A DNA stretch of 9,106 nt, taken from positions 1-9,106 of the forward strand of contig JAUPLK010000042.1 in NCBI GenBank assembly GCA_030836925.1, in the 5' to 3' direction. This DNA comes from Pseudomonadota bacterium. Its GTDB lineage: Bacteria; Pseudomonadota; Gammaproteobacteria; Steroidobacterales; GCA-2729495. Of the stretch, positions 1 to 5,963 are shown piece by piece. A program made the position numbers and the translations under genes. The stretch's first letter is position 1; each line of letters opens with the position of its first letter. The notes under the pieces were generated by a model. That model made no database searches. It worked only from the letters and a program-made list of their open reading frames with translations, and had not been told where the DNA came from.

Positions 1-1
1 G

Positions 2-154
2 CGTGAATGGGCGGTGCAGTCTGGCCTCGATCCACATCATGTGCAGCAGCTCTTCAATCTGTTCATGTCGGCCGATCATGGCGACATCTGCGGCGCGACA
101 CCCAAGTGCACCCAGTGCGAAGTGCGCTTCTGCAAGCGATTGCGTCATCGCTGA
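2..154 (+). CDS. C-terminal fragment of a probable Fe-S DNA glycosylase (endonuclease III-like)
   Basis: This is an open frame entering from the left edge and ending at TGA 152-154; only the last 50 residues are visible. The tail carries four cysteines spaced C-X5-C-X2-C-X4-C (ICGATPKCTQCEVRFCKR), preceded by a hydrophobic stretch and an HG pair. Endonuclease III/MutY-type HhH-GPD glycosylases end in a similar [4Fe-4S] loop, usually C-X6-C-X2-C-X5-C, following a similar LxxHGxxxC context. The resemblance suggests a base-excision repair glycosylase or AP lyase, but each outer spacing is one residue short and the catalytic HhH-GPD region lies outside the window. Another Fe-S or zinc-binding protein remains possible. 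The 65 bp to the next gene hold no clear terminator, so co-transcription with the oxygenase cannot be excluded. Confidence 0.5.
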   Translation, partial: REWAVQSGLDPHHVQQLFNLFMSADHGDICGATPKCTQCEVRFCKRLRHR

Positions 155-219
155 AACCGCGTCGCGTCGAATGACGAATGCTAGAGTAAGACACTGATCG
201 CGAGCACCCGGAGACCTCC

Positions 220-1326
220 ATGTTCATTAATTTCTGGTACCCCATGGCCCTGGCGAAGGACATCACCGCCGACAAGCCGACGCGTGCGCAGGTGTTTGGC
301 CTGCCTTTTGTGGTGTTCCGCGATCAGTCGGGTCAGGCCCGCGTGCTGGCTGATACCTGCGTGCATCGGGGTGGTTCGCTGAGCAAGGGCCTGATCAGGA
401 ACGGCAATGCGGTGTGCCCCTATCATGGCTGGGAATTCGGTGGCGACGGCAGGTGCAGCAAGGTGCCGTCACTCGGCGAGGTCACGAAAATTCCGGCTCG
501 CGCCAAGGTCGATGCCTACCCGGTGCAGGAGAAGTACGGCATCGTCTTTGCCTTTCTCGGTGACCTGCCCGAAGCGGAGCGGCCGCCGCTCTACGACATT
601 CCCGAGTTCGGCACCGAAGGCTGGAAATGCCAGACCTATGTGCTGGACCTGAACGCCTACTACCAGCGCTCGGTCGAGAATGGCATGGATCCGATTCACA
701 ACGAGTTCGTGCACCCGCTGCAGGGCGCGCCGAAGATGGCGCTTGATCTGCAGCGTAATCCTCTGCCGATGGAGGAGATCCCCTACGGCAGCAAGTTCTT
801 CCTTGCCTTCGCCGGCAAAAACGAACAGACCACCCTGGCCGGCGACCGCACCGGCGAGCGTACTGGTGCTGCGGGTTCCTGGTACCAGGGGCCCAACCAG
901 CTCGTCACCTGGATCGAGCTGACCGCCACCAATGCCTTTCACCAGTACCTGTTCGAACAGCCGATTGACGAGAGTCATACCCGGATCTACTTCCTCAACA
1001 TGCGCAACTGGCTGCTTGAAGACAAGCACGACCAGCGCGTGGAGCAGTTGACGCTGAACATCGTCCACGAGGACATCGCGATCCTTGAAAACCTCAACCC
1101 GGTGCGCACGCCGGAAACCAACAACAAGGAAATCCTCGTGCCGGGCGATGCGGCGGTGCTGCGTTACCGCCAGCACCTGAAGGAGTGGCAGGCCCGTGGC
1201 TGGCGCATCGACATGCATGCGCTGCGGGAGAAGCAGGGCGACGTGGCTTTTGCCATTCCCTCGCCGGCGCGCCGCGAGTCCGGCAACTGGGTGCTCGATC
1301 CGGTACCGTTGATGCCGGCGGAATGA
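220..1326 (+). CDS. Rieske non-heme iron oxygenase, alpha subunit (aromatic ring-hydroxylating type)
   Basis: A 368-residue Rieske oxygenase catalytic subunit. The N-terminal Rieske domain (about residues 5-115) has the [2Fe-2S] ligands C47-X-H49 and C66-X2-H69 separated by 16 residues, and begins with the NFWYP motif common in this family. The C-terminal catalytic domain has D157-X2-H160-X4-H165, which supplies the two histidine ligands of the mononuclear iron and the bridging Asp, with the likely third ligand D285 in HEDIAILEN. The length is closer to the single-type-subunit group (vanillate demethylase-like, KshA-like) than to alpha3beta3 dioxygenases of about 450 residues. No beta subunit or reductase is adjacent, so electrons must come from a partner encoded elsewhere. 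The start is supported by GGAG at 210-213, six bases before the ATG. The substrate cannot be read from sequence; hydroxylation or O-/N-dealkylation of an aromatic or steroid-like compound is plausible. Confidence 0.9.
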   Translation: MFINFWYPMALAKDITADKPTRAQVFGLPFVVFRDQSGQARVLADTCVHRGGSLSKGLIRNGNAVCPYHGWEFGGDGRCSKVPSLGEVTKIPARAKVDAYPVQEKYGIVFAFLGDLPEAERPPLYDIPEFGTEGWKCQTYVLDLNAYYQRSVENGMDPIHNEFVHPLQGAPKMALDLQRNPLPMEEIPYGSKFFLAFAGKNEQTTLAGDRTGERTGAAGSWYQGPNQLVTWIELTATNAFHQYLFEQPIDESHTRIYFLNMRNWLLEDKHDQRVEQLTLNIVHEDIAILENLNPVRTPETNNKEILVPGDAAVLRYRQHLKEWQARGWRIDMHALREKQGDVAFAIPSPARRESGNWVLDPVPLMPAE

Positions 1327-1334
1327 GCCGACCT

Positions 1335-1346
1335 CAGGCCGGCCTG
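1335..1346. terminator. 12-bp perfect palindrome between convergent genes, weak bidirectional terminator candidate
   Basis: CAGGCCGGCCTG is its own reverse complement and lies in the 24-bp gap between the convergent stops of the Rieske oxygenase (1326) and the rhodanese (1351). As RNA it could form a short GC hairpin on either strand. There is no T-tract on either side, so it is not a canonical intrinsic terminator; position is the main argument. Confidence 0.3.
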
Positions 1347-1350
1347 GGTT

Positions 1351-1806
1351 TCAGGTCTGGGTCCAGGGCAGGCCGGCAACCTTCCAGCCGCTGACGCTGT
1401 TGCGGTGTTTGTGCTCGTCGAGCGCGCCCTCGAAGCCTTCGGCGATGTTGTAGCAGCTTGTATAGCCGAGCCCGGTGCCCTGGATCGCCGCGATCTTCGA
1501 GCGCCCGCCCGACTGGCACAGGAAATAGACCGGCGCGTCCTTGGGCACCTTGCGCGCTTCGAGTGCCGCCTGCAGTTCACTGACGAAGTTCGGGTTTGGG
1601 CCCTGCATGGTCACCCACTGCAGATAGACCGGCTCGCGTGAGATCTGGCTTAGGTCGGGTTTGCCAATCAGCGTCCACTCGATCTGCGTGCGCACATCGA
1701 CCAGCACCGCATCCGGATTCGAGGCCAGCACGCTCCAGGCTTGCTGTGCCGTGACATCACCGGCGTAGGCACCGGTGGGCGGGGAGTGTCCGGGGAATTT
1801 GCTCAT
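1351..1806 (-). CDS. Single-domain rhodanese-like sulfurtransferase
   Basis: A 151-residue cytosolic protein with one rhodanese domain (about residues 17-148). The CH2A-like motif is AVLVDVRTQIEW (33-44). The active-site loop is C97-QSGGRS, with the catalytic Cys that carries the persulfide followed by the usual G-x-R-S loop. The end reads GWKVAGLPW, typical of rhodanese C-termini. There is no signal peptide or membrane segment. The loop composition fits thiosulfate or other sulfane-sulfur transfer, but the acceptor is unknown. The gene stands alone on the minus strand, converging with the oxygenase and diverging from the kinase at 1955. The start at 1804-1806 has only a weak purine stretch (GGAACGGA) upstream, but the N-terminus fits the domain. 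Confidence 0.88.
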   Translation of the reverse strand: MSKFPGHSPPTGAYAGDVTAQQAWSVLASNPDAVLVDVRTQIEWTLIGKPDLSQISREPVYLQWVTMQGPNPNFVSELQAALEARKVPKDAPVYFLCQSGGRSKIAAIQGTGLGYTSCYNIAEGFEGALDEHKHRNSVSGWKVAGLPWTQT

Positions 1807-1823
1807 CTCATTGTCCGTTCCAT

Positions 1824-1861
1824 CTGACGCCGGGCCAGTTTACGCTGCGCGCTGGCGTCAG
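1824..1861. promoter_or_regulatory. 8-bp inverted repeat upstream of the rhodanese gene
   Basis: CTGACGCC at 1824-1831 is matched by its exact reverse complement GGCGTCAG at 1854-1861, with a 22-base loop that contains a further GCCAG/CTGGC pair. It lies 18 bp upstream of the rhodanese start, within the divergent spacer shared with the kinase. It could be an operator or a 5' UTR hairpin of the rhodanese mRNA; the sequence alone does not decide. Confidence 0.3.
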
Positions 1862-1875
1862 TCAGCACGGGCACA

Positions 1876-1893
1876 TCCGGTCTTTGTACCGGA
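1876..1893. promoter_or_regulatory. Short inverted repeat TCCGGT-N6-ACCGGA in the divergent spacer
   Basis: A 6-bp inverted repeat with a 6-base centre lies between the two divergent genes, about 20 bp upstream of a TTGACA at 1915-1920. The geometry fits a small dimeric regulator site, but no regulator gene is adjacent. Confidence 0.25.
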
Positions 1894-1914
1894 GCGAACC
1901 ACCAGATATCGCCG

Positions 1915-1920
1915 TTGACA
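1915..1920 (+). promoter_or_regulatory. Candidate -35 hexamer TTGACA upstream of the kinase gene
   Basis: A perfect TTGACA lies 35 bp before the kinase start, followed 11 bp later by TTGACC (1926-1931). No good -10 hexamer sits 16-18 bp downstream of either; the nearest, TGTATG at 1945, is badly spaced. The assignment is therefore tentative. Confidence 0.25.
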
Positions 1921-1954
1921 GGGCGTTGACCTCATCATCCGGAGTGTATGCGGC

Positions 1955-2863
1955 ATGCCGAAAGACCTCGTCGTTGAAGCCGCGTTCCGCGATTACACGG
2001 TCCTCGACCGGGACAGCAACGAGCTGCCATTTTCCAAGGGAATTCTCGCCACCAGCATTCTGGCAACAGGTGCAGACACGCCCCGTGCCTACGACATCGC
2101 CGAAGCGGTGCAGCGGCACCTGATCGCGCAGAGCATCAGCCGCATCGATGCGCCCGCACTGACGGCGCTTACCGCAGAGATGATTGCAACGCATTTGTCG
2201 CAGCCGCATGCCGACCGCTATCTCATGTGGCAAAAGGTGCGGCAGATCGGTCGGCCGATCATCGTTTCACTGCTGGGTGCCAGCGGCGTAGGCAAGTCAA
2301 CCCTGGCGACCAGGCTGGCACTCCGGCTGAACATCAATCAGGTGGTTACCACTGACGCGCTGCGCGAGGTGCTGCGCACGGTGATTCCGGCATCGGTACT
2401 GCCGGAGTTGCACGTATCGTCGTACGAGGCCATCGACATGGACCTCGGTGAATCGCAGGCCGTGACTTACCAGCGGCAGGCACGGGCGGTGGTTGCAGCA
2501 AGCGTGGCGGTTGCCCGGCGCTGCGTCATCGAGCGCAAGAATGCACTGTTTGAAGGTGTGCATCTCCTGCCCGGCAGTCTCACGGCGGCACTCCAGACCT
2601 TGCCGGAGAAGCCCATCGTCGTCGAGATCCTGCTGGTTCTCCACGACCGGGACCTCCACAACCGGCGGCTCTTGCACCGGCAGGTTGCCGAGTCTGGCCG
2701 CGATGGCAGTCGGCACCTCGCCCGTTTCGAGGTTATTCGCAACCTGCAGGAGACGATGCGGAGCCTGGCGACGCGGGCCGGAATTCGTGAATTCGACATC
2801 GGCAGCGAAGGCGACCTGACCCAACTCATTGCCAGGGAAATCGTCGATCGGGCATTCGAATGA
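1955..2863 (+). CDS. ATP-cone / P-loop kinase resembling 2-phosphoglycerate kinase
   Basis: A 302-residue protein of two parts. Residues about 5-90 form an ATP-cone-like regulatory domain with the family signature ELPFSKGILATSI and GADTPRAYDIAE. Residues about 100-300 form a P-loop kinase with Walker A GASGVGKST (108-116), followed by TTDALREVLR and a PELHVSSYEA segment. This order and length match archaeal 2-phosphoglycerate kinase (about 300 residues), which makes 2,3-bisphosphoglycerate, precursor of the thermoprotectant cyclic 2,3-DPG. Bacterial relatives have unclear roles, so the substrate is inferred only; zeta-toxin-like or shikimate-type small-molecule kinases are alternatives. GGAG at 1941-1944 precedes the ATG by 10 bases. 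The stop overlaps the HAD gene start (ATGA), which implies translational coupling. Confidence 0.7.
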   Translation: MPKDLVVEAAFRDYTVLDRDSNELPFSKGILATSILATGADTPRAYDIAEAVQRHLIAQSISRIDAPALTALTAEMIATHLSQPHADRYLMWQKVRQIGRPIIVSLLGASGVGKSTLATRLALRLNINQVVTTDALREVLRTVIPASVLPELHVSSYEAIDMDLGESQAVTYQRQARAVVAASVAVARRCVIERKNALFEGVHLLPGSLTAALQTLPEKPIVVEILLVLHDRDLHNRRLLHRQVAESGRDGSRHLARFEVIRNLQETMRSLATRAGIREFDIGSEGDLTQLIAREIVDRAFE

Positions 2864-3477
2864 GTGCGGAAAGCAACAAGCTGCTCGTGCTGGATGGCCA
2901 GGGCGTGGTATTCGATGCGCCGATCAAGCGATTCCTGGCCACCTTTGCCGATGATCAACAGCTGTCACTGACGGATATCGAGGCGCGCTGGGAATCCGGC
3001 TTGCGTGAGCGTGCCTGGCGCGGCCAGATTGATGATGAGAATTTTTGGAATGCATTGGCAGGCCAGTCTGTCGATGCTGCACAAACGCGGCTGCGCCTCG
3101 ATGCCAGCTATCGTCCCGGCCCGGCTGCGCCACATCTTGCCGACTGGTCAGGCAAGGCGCGGCTCTGCCTGCTCAGCAATCACCGCAGTGCCTGGCTTCT
3201 GCCGCGGCTCGACGCCTTCGTGATCAGGAGCTTGTTTGAAGAAATCTGGGTTTCTGATGCAACCGGGCATGTAAAACCCGAGGCTGCTGCCTTTGATCCC
3301 GTATTCCGATATATGGATGCGGGGCTGGATGTGCTGTTCGTCGATGATCAGCCGCACAACGTGCGTGCTGCCCAGGCGCTGGGCATACGCGGGCTTGTTG
3401 CCGCACCTGACCAAGGCTGGCTGGCGCAGGTAAGCCGCTGGCTCAGCTCAGCTCCGCAGCCGGCAACTCCACGCTGA
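2860..3477 (+). CDS. HAD-superfamily hydrolase with atypical motif I (DxQ)
   Basis: A 205-residue cytosolic protein with the HAD Rossmann core. Motif I is LVLDGQGVVFD with the presumed nucleophile D12. Motif II is LLSNH, with S106/N107. Motif III is K139 in GHVKPE, and motif IV is D162-D163 in VLFVDDQPHN. A helical cap lies between motifs I and II (about residues 20-95), as in subfamily I enzymes such as YihX-like phosphatases. Residue 14 is Gln where phosphatases normally have the second Asp (DxD), the general acid/base. Haloacid dehalogenases and some other HAD branches also vary here, so activity is not ruled out. The start overlaps the kinase stop by 4 bp. The last 35 bp overlap the end of the convergent sensor-kinase gene. 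A phosphatase acting on the neighbour kinase's product is an attractive guess. Confidence 0.8.
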   Translation: MSAESNKLLVLDGQGVVFDAPIKRFLATFADDQQLSLTDIEARWESGLRERAWRGQIDDENFWNALAGQSVDAAQTRLRLDASYRPGPAAPHLADWSGKARLCLLSNHRSAWLLPRLDAFVIRSLFEEIWVSDATGHVKPEAAAFDPVFRYMDAGLDVLFVDDQPHNVRAAQALGIRGLVAAPDQGWLAQVSRWLSSAPQPATPR

Positions 3478-4801
3478 CCGTGAGACCGCCGCCCGGCCGG
3501 GTTGTGGCGACGACGCTGCCGCCGTGCACTTCGAACACGCGTCGTGCAATGGCGAGTCCGAGTCCGGTGCCGCTGTTGTCATCCGGCGATTTGGGTGCGC
3601 GCACATAGGGATCGAAGATGCGTGTCAGCAGCTCGGGCGACACGCCAGGTCCGCGGTCGAGTATTTCCACCCTCAACCGGTTGCCATCGCGCTTTGCCAC
3701 GACATCCACAACCGAATCGGCAGGTGCATGCCGTATGGCGTTGCGCACGATGTTTTCGAAACCGCTGCGCAGCAGTTGCGGGTCGCCGATCATTTCGAGT
3801 CCGGGAGTCGCACCCAGGGCGAGACGGCAGGGCTGTGCGGCGGCTTCGATTTCCTCATCGCGGATCAGTTCCGCGAGCAGGGTGTCGAGGCGTACCAGCC
3901 GGCGCACGATCGCGGCAGCGGCATCCAGCCGCGAGAAGCGCAGCAGATCGCCGATAATCAGGTTCATGCGCTGGATTTCCTGCTCGATGCGCTCCCGCTC
4001 GGTGGCGCCGATGGACTGCCGGTGCTCCGCCAGCGCCAGCGCCGCCTGCAAGCGTGCCAGCGGTGAGCGCAGTTCATGCGAGAGTTCACCCATCAGCTGC
4101 TGCCGGCTGGCGAGCAGGGCGGCAAGCTTGTCGGCCATCGAGTTGAAATCGGCAGCGAGAGCGCCCAGTTCGTCCCGGCGCCCGGTGATTGCCGCCGGCA
4201 CGCGTGCCTCCGTATGGCCCAGCGCGAGTTCACGAACGGCAACCTGCAGTTCGCCGATCGGCCGGCCAACCGTGCGCGCGATCAGCCAGGCCACGATGGC
4301 GATGACCAGCAGGGCCGCGATCAACAGGCCCGCGGTAGTTGCCGGGCTACCCCAGACGGAGATCTGGTTGGGCAGGACCAGGAACGCATAAGCCCGGTGG
4401 TCAGGCCCGATGAGCTGCGGCGCGAGCCGCACCGGCCGGTAGTTGCTGGTCGGCAGCTCGGGGGTGTTCACGACCGAGTGACGCACGAAGTTCACGTAGG
4501 AGGGCGGGATGCGCCGATCGAGGATGTCGTCGCCGTTTTCATCGAGGATGAATAGCGTCACGCCGGCTGGAATTGCGGCGTCCGTGCGTAACCACGCCTC
4601 GAGTGCCGGGCGGCCGCCACGGGCCAGCACATCGGCCGCCGTCTGCCCGAGCGTGCTCTGGCGCGTCGCGATGTAGCTCTCCAGCTGCAGAGACGCGACG
4701 GCAACAACGCTGGCCACGGCGAGACCGATGAAAGCCAGCAGGGCGGCGCCGATGTACAGCGACATGCGCAGATAAAGCCGCTGGTAAGGGAGCTTCATCA
4801 C
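3443..4801 (-). CDS. Membrane-bound sensor histidine kinase (CpxA-like architecture)
   Basis: A sensor kinase of up to 452 residues. Helix 1 spans about 15-38, and a periplasmic sensor region of about 115 residues (39-152) contains two NxxP/TxxY-like stretches but no recognised fold. Helix 2 spans about 153-177 and a HAMP linker about 177-229. The HisKA domain carries phospho-acceptor H242 in LSHELRSPL. The ATPase domain has the N box N354 (NIVRNAIRHA), G1 DRGPG (382-386) and G2 GTGLGLAI (411-418). The start is ambiguous: GTG at 4799-4801 directly follows the regulator's stop, and the next codon is ATG (4796-4798), which may be the true start. It is the partner of the adjacent regulator and transcribed with it. 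Its 3' end overlaps the HAD gene antisense. The signal it senses is unknown; envelope stress would fit the family. Confidence 0.92.
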   Translation of the reverse strand: MMKLPYQRLYLRMSLYIGAALLAFIGLAVASVVAVASLQLESYIATRQSTLGQTAADVLARGGRPALEAWLRTDAAIPAGVTLFILDENGDDILDRRIPPSYVNFVRHSVVNTPELPTSNYRPVRLAPQLIGPDHRAYAFLVLPNQISVWGSPATTAGLLIAALLVIAIVAWLIARTVGRPIGELQVAVRELALGHTEARVPAAITGRRDELGALAADFNSMADKLAALLASRQQLMGELSHELRSPLARLQAALALAEHRQSIGATERERIEQEIQRMNLIIGDLLRFSRLDAAAAIVRRLVRLDTLLAELIRDEEIEAAAQPCRLALGATPGLEMIGDPQLLRSGFENIVRNAIRHAPADSVVDVVAKRDGNRLRVEILDRGPGVSPELLTRIFDPYVRAPKSPDDNSGTGLGLAIARRVFEVHGGSVVATTRPGGGLTVSVELPAAELS

Positions 4802-5518
4802 TCAGGACCTGTTCAGGACCGCGGTATCCAGCACATAACCGTGGCCGCGCAGCCCGCGTATGCAGCCCGCGTCGACGCCGGCATCGGCCAGCTTGCGCCG
4901 CAGCTTGCTGATCAGCGTGTCGATGCTGCGGTCATAGGCCTCGATGGGTCGGTCGAGCGCGAGTTCGGTCAGGCGTGCACGCGACAGGACTTCATCCGGA
5001 TGGCGCATCAGTTGCTCGAGTACGCGCATCTCGGCAGCCGTGACGGCTACCGGTGCATCGTGCGCCTGGAGCTCGCAGCGGCGCAGGTCGAGACGCAGCG
5101 GTCCCGCCGTCAGAACCTCGCTGGAGCGGGTCGCTGGCGGCTCGCTGCGCGAGCGCTTGAGTATGGTCCGGATGCGCACGGCCAGTTCGAGCGGACTGAA
5201 GGGTTTGGGCAGGTAGTCATCGGCGCCACCCATCAGTCCGAGGATGCGCTCGGACTCCTCGCCGCGTGCCGTCAGCATCACCACCGGCAGATCGTGCCGG
5301 CTGCGCAGTTCCTTCAGTGCCTCGAAGCCGCTCATGCCGGGCAGCATCACGTCGAGTATCAGCAGATCCGGCGGGTCGGCATCGATGCGCGCCAGGCCGT
5401 CCTCGGCGTTATGCAAAACGTCGACGCTGAAGCCCTGCAGCTCCAGAAACTCGCGCAGCATCGCGGCCAGGCTGGTGTCGTCGTCTACGAGCAGCAGGCG
5501 GGGGGTGGCTGGGCTCAT
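4802..5518 (-). CDS. OmpR/PhoB-family response regulator
   Basis: A 238-residue DNA-binding regulator. The receiver domain (about 7-120) has the acidic pocket D12-D14, phospho-acceptor D56 in LILDVMLPG, T83 in MLTAR and K105 in LPKPF. A linker leads to a C-terminal winged helix (about 137-233) with the recognition-helix segment SIDTLISKLRRKL and the terminal RGLRGHGYVL hairpin of the OmpR/PhoB class. It is phosphorylated by the sensor kinase, which starts with zero spacing after its stop codon. The ATG at 5516-5518 is preceded by a run of C residues rather than a ribosome binding site, with TAAGCT 6 bases further upstream; translation from a leaderless transcript is possible. It diverges from fdxA across a spacer with phased TTG repeats that could be its own binding sites. 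Confidence 0.93.
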   Translation of the reverse strand: MSPATPRLLLVDDDTSLAAMLREFLELQGFSVDVLHNAEDGLARIDADPPDLLILDVMLPGMSGFEALKELRSRHDLPVVMLTARGEESERILGLMGGADDYLPKPFSPLELAVRIRTILKRSRSEPPATRSSEVLTAGPLRLDLRRCELQAHDAPVAVTAAEMRVLEQLMRHPDEVLSRARLTELALDRPIEAYDRSIDTLISKLRRKLADAGVDAGCIRGLRGHGYVLDTAVLNRS

Positions 5519-5538
5519 GGGGGGAGCTTAGCTGACGA

Positions 5539-5575
5539 TTGCCATGGGTTGCGCTCTGTTTGCCATTGGTTGACA
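5539..5575 (+). promoter_or_regulatory. Phased direct-repeat array, candidate response-regulator operator
   Basis: Two 13-bp direct repeats differing at one base, TTGCCATGGGTTG (5539-5551) and TTGCCATTGGTTG (5560-5572), lie exactly 21 bp apart. Within them TTG recurs at 5539, 5549, 5560 and 5570, a 10-11-10 bp rhythm that puts all four on one helix face. OmpR-family regulators bind such phased direct repeats, and the regulator gene begins 21 bp to the left. The last TTG is part of the TTGACA -35 of fdxA. That the adjacent regulator binds here is inferred. Confidence 0.5.
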
Positions 5576-5598
5576 CACCCGGCTGCCGGGCCTGTCTA
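5570..5598 (+). promoter_or_regulatory. Candidate promoter for the fdxA operon
   Basis: TTGACA at 5570-5575 is a consensus -35. At 17 bp spacing the -10 position reads TGTCTA (5593-5598), a poor match, which suggests a promoter that needs an activator. The spacer contains the palindrome CCCGG-CTG-CCGGG (5578-5590). fdxA starts 27 bp after the -10, leaving room for a normal leader with its ribosome binding site. Confidence 0.4.
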
Positions 5599-5624
5599 GA
5601 CTGGGTTCCACAGGAGATGGCCGC

Positions 5625-5963
5625 ATGACCTATGTAGTGACCGAGAACTGCATCCGCTGCAAGTACCAGGACTGCGTCGAAGTCTGCCCGGTGGATTGTT
5701 TCCACGAGGGGCCGAATTTCCTGGTCATCGACCCGGCCGAGTGCATCGACTGCTCGCTGTGCGAGCCCGAGTGCCCCGCCAATGCCATCCATGCCGAGGA
5801 TGACCTGCCCGCCAACATGCAGCAGTTCCTCGGACTGAATCGTACTCTCTCTGCCGTCTGGCCGGTGATTACCGCCTGCGGCCAGGTGCCTGCAGACGCC
5901 GCCGAATGGGACGGCGTCGAGGGCAAGTTGCGTTACCTCGATCTACCGGAGAAAGTCGCATGA
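5625..5963 (+). CDS. fdxA: Seven-iron ferredoxin (ferredoxin A / FdI type)
   Basis: A 112-residue cytosolic electron carrier. The first cluster region has C9, C17 and C21-P, with an extra C12 and C25 as in Azotobacter ferredoxin I. The second has C40-X2-C43-X2-C46-X3-C50-P. In this family C9, C17 and C50 hold a [3Fe-4S] cluster and C21, C40, C43 and C46 a [4Fe-4S] cluster. The sequence VVTENCIRCKYQDCVEVCP, the EGPNFLVIDP stretch and the C-terminal WDGVEGKLRYL tail closely follow Azotobacter FdI in order and length. AGGAGA at 5612-5617, seven bases before the ATG, is a strong ribosome binding site. It is the first gene of an overlapping three-gene operon with a membrane protein and an exported protein, which suggests it serves, or is served by, the membrane protein. 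Confidence 0.95.
   Translation: MTYVVTENCIRCKYQDCVEVCPVDCFHEGPNFLVIDPAECIDCSLCEPECPANAIHAEDDLPANMQQFLGLNRTLSAVWPVITACGQVPADAAEWDGVEGKLRYLDLPEKVA
5948..5951 (+). promoter_or_regulatory. Ribosome binding site that fixes the membrane-protein start
   Basis: GGAG lies inside the end of fdxA, eight bases before ATG 5960-5962. This supports the start at 5960 over the longer in-frame option at 5906, whose extra residues (MGRRRGQVALPRS...) are read out of frame from fdxA and look like non-genic shadow sequence. Confidence 0.6.

Noticed and set aside
168..180. CGAATGA/CGAATG direct repeat before the oxygenase gene
   Set aside because: Two short 6-bp copies are within chance expectation, and nothing else around them suggests an operator.
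469..1218. Long open frame of 249 codons on the minus strand inside the Rieske oxygenase gene
   Set aside because: It is fully antisense to a gene with intact catalytic motifs, its composition is that of shadow frames in GC-rich DNA, and it has no recognisable domain.
3524..4555. Several plus-strand open frames of 150-260 codons opposite the sensor kinase
   Set aside because: They are Arg/Ala/Ser-rich shadows of the kinase codons, without a domain or ribosome binding site; the kinase frame has all expected motifs.
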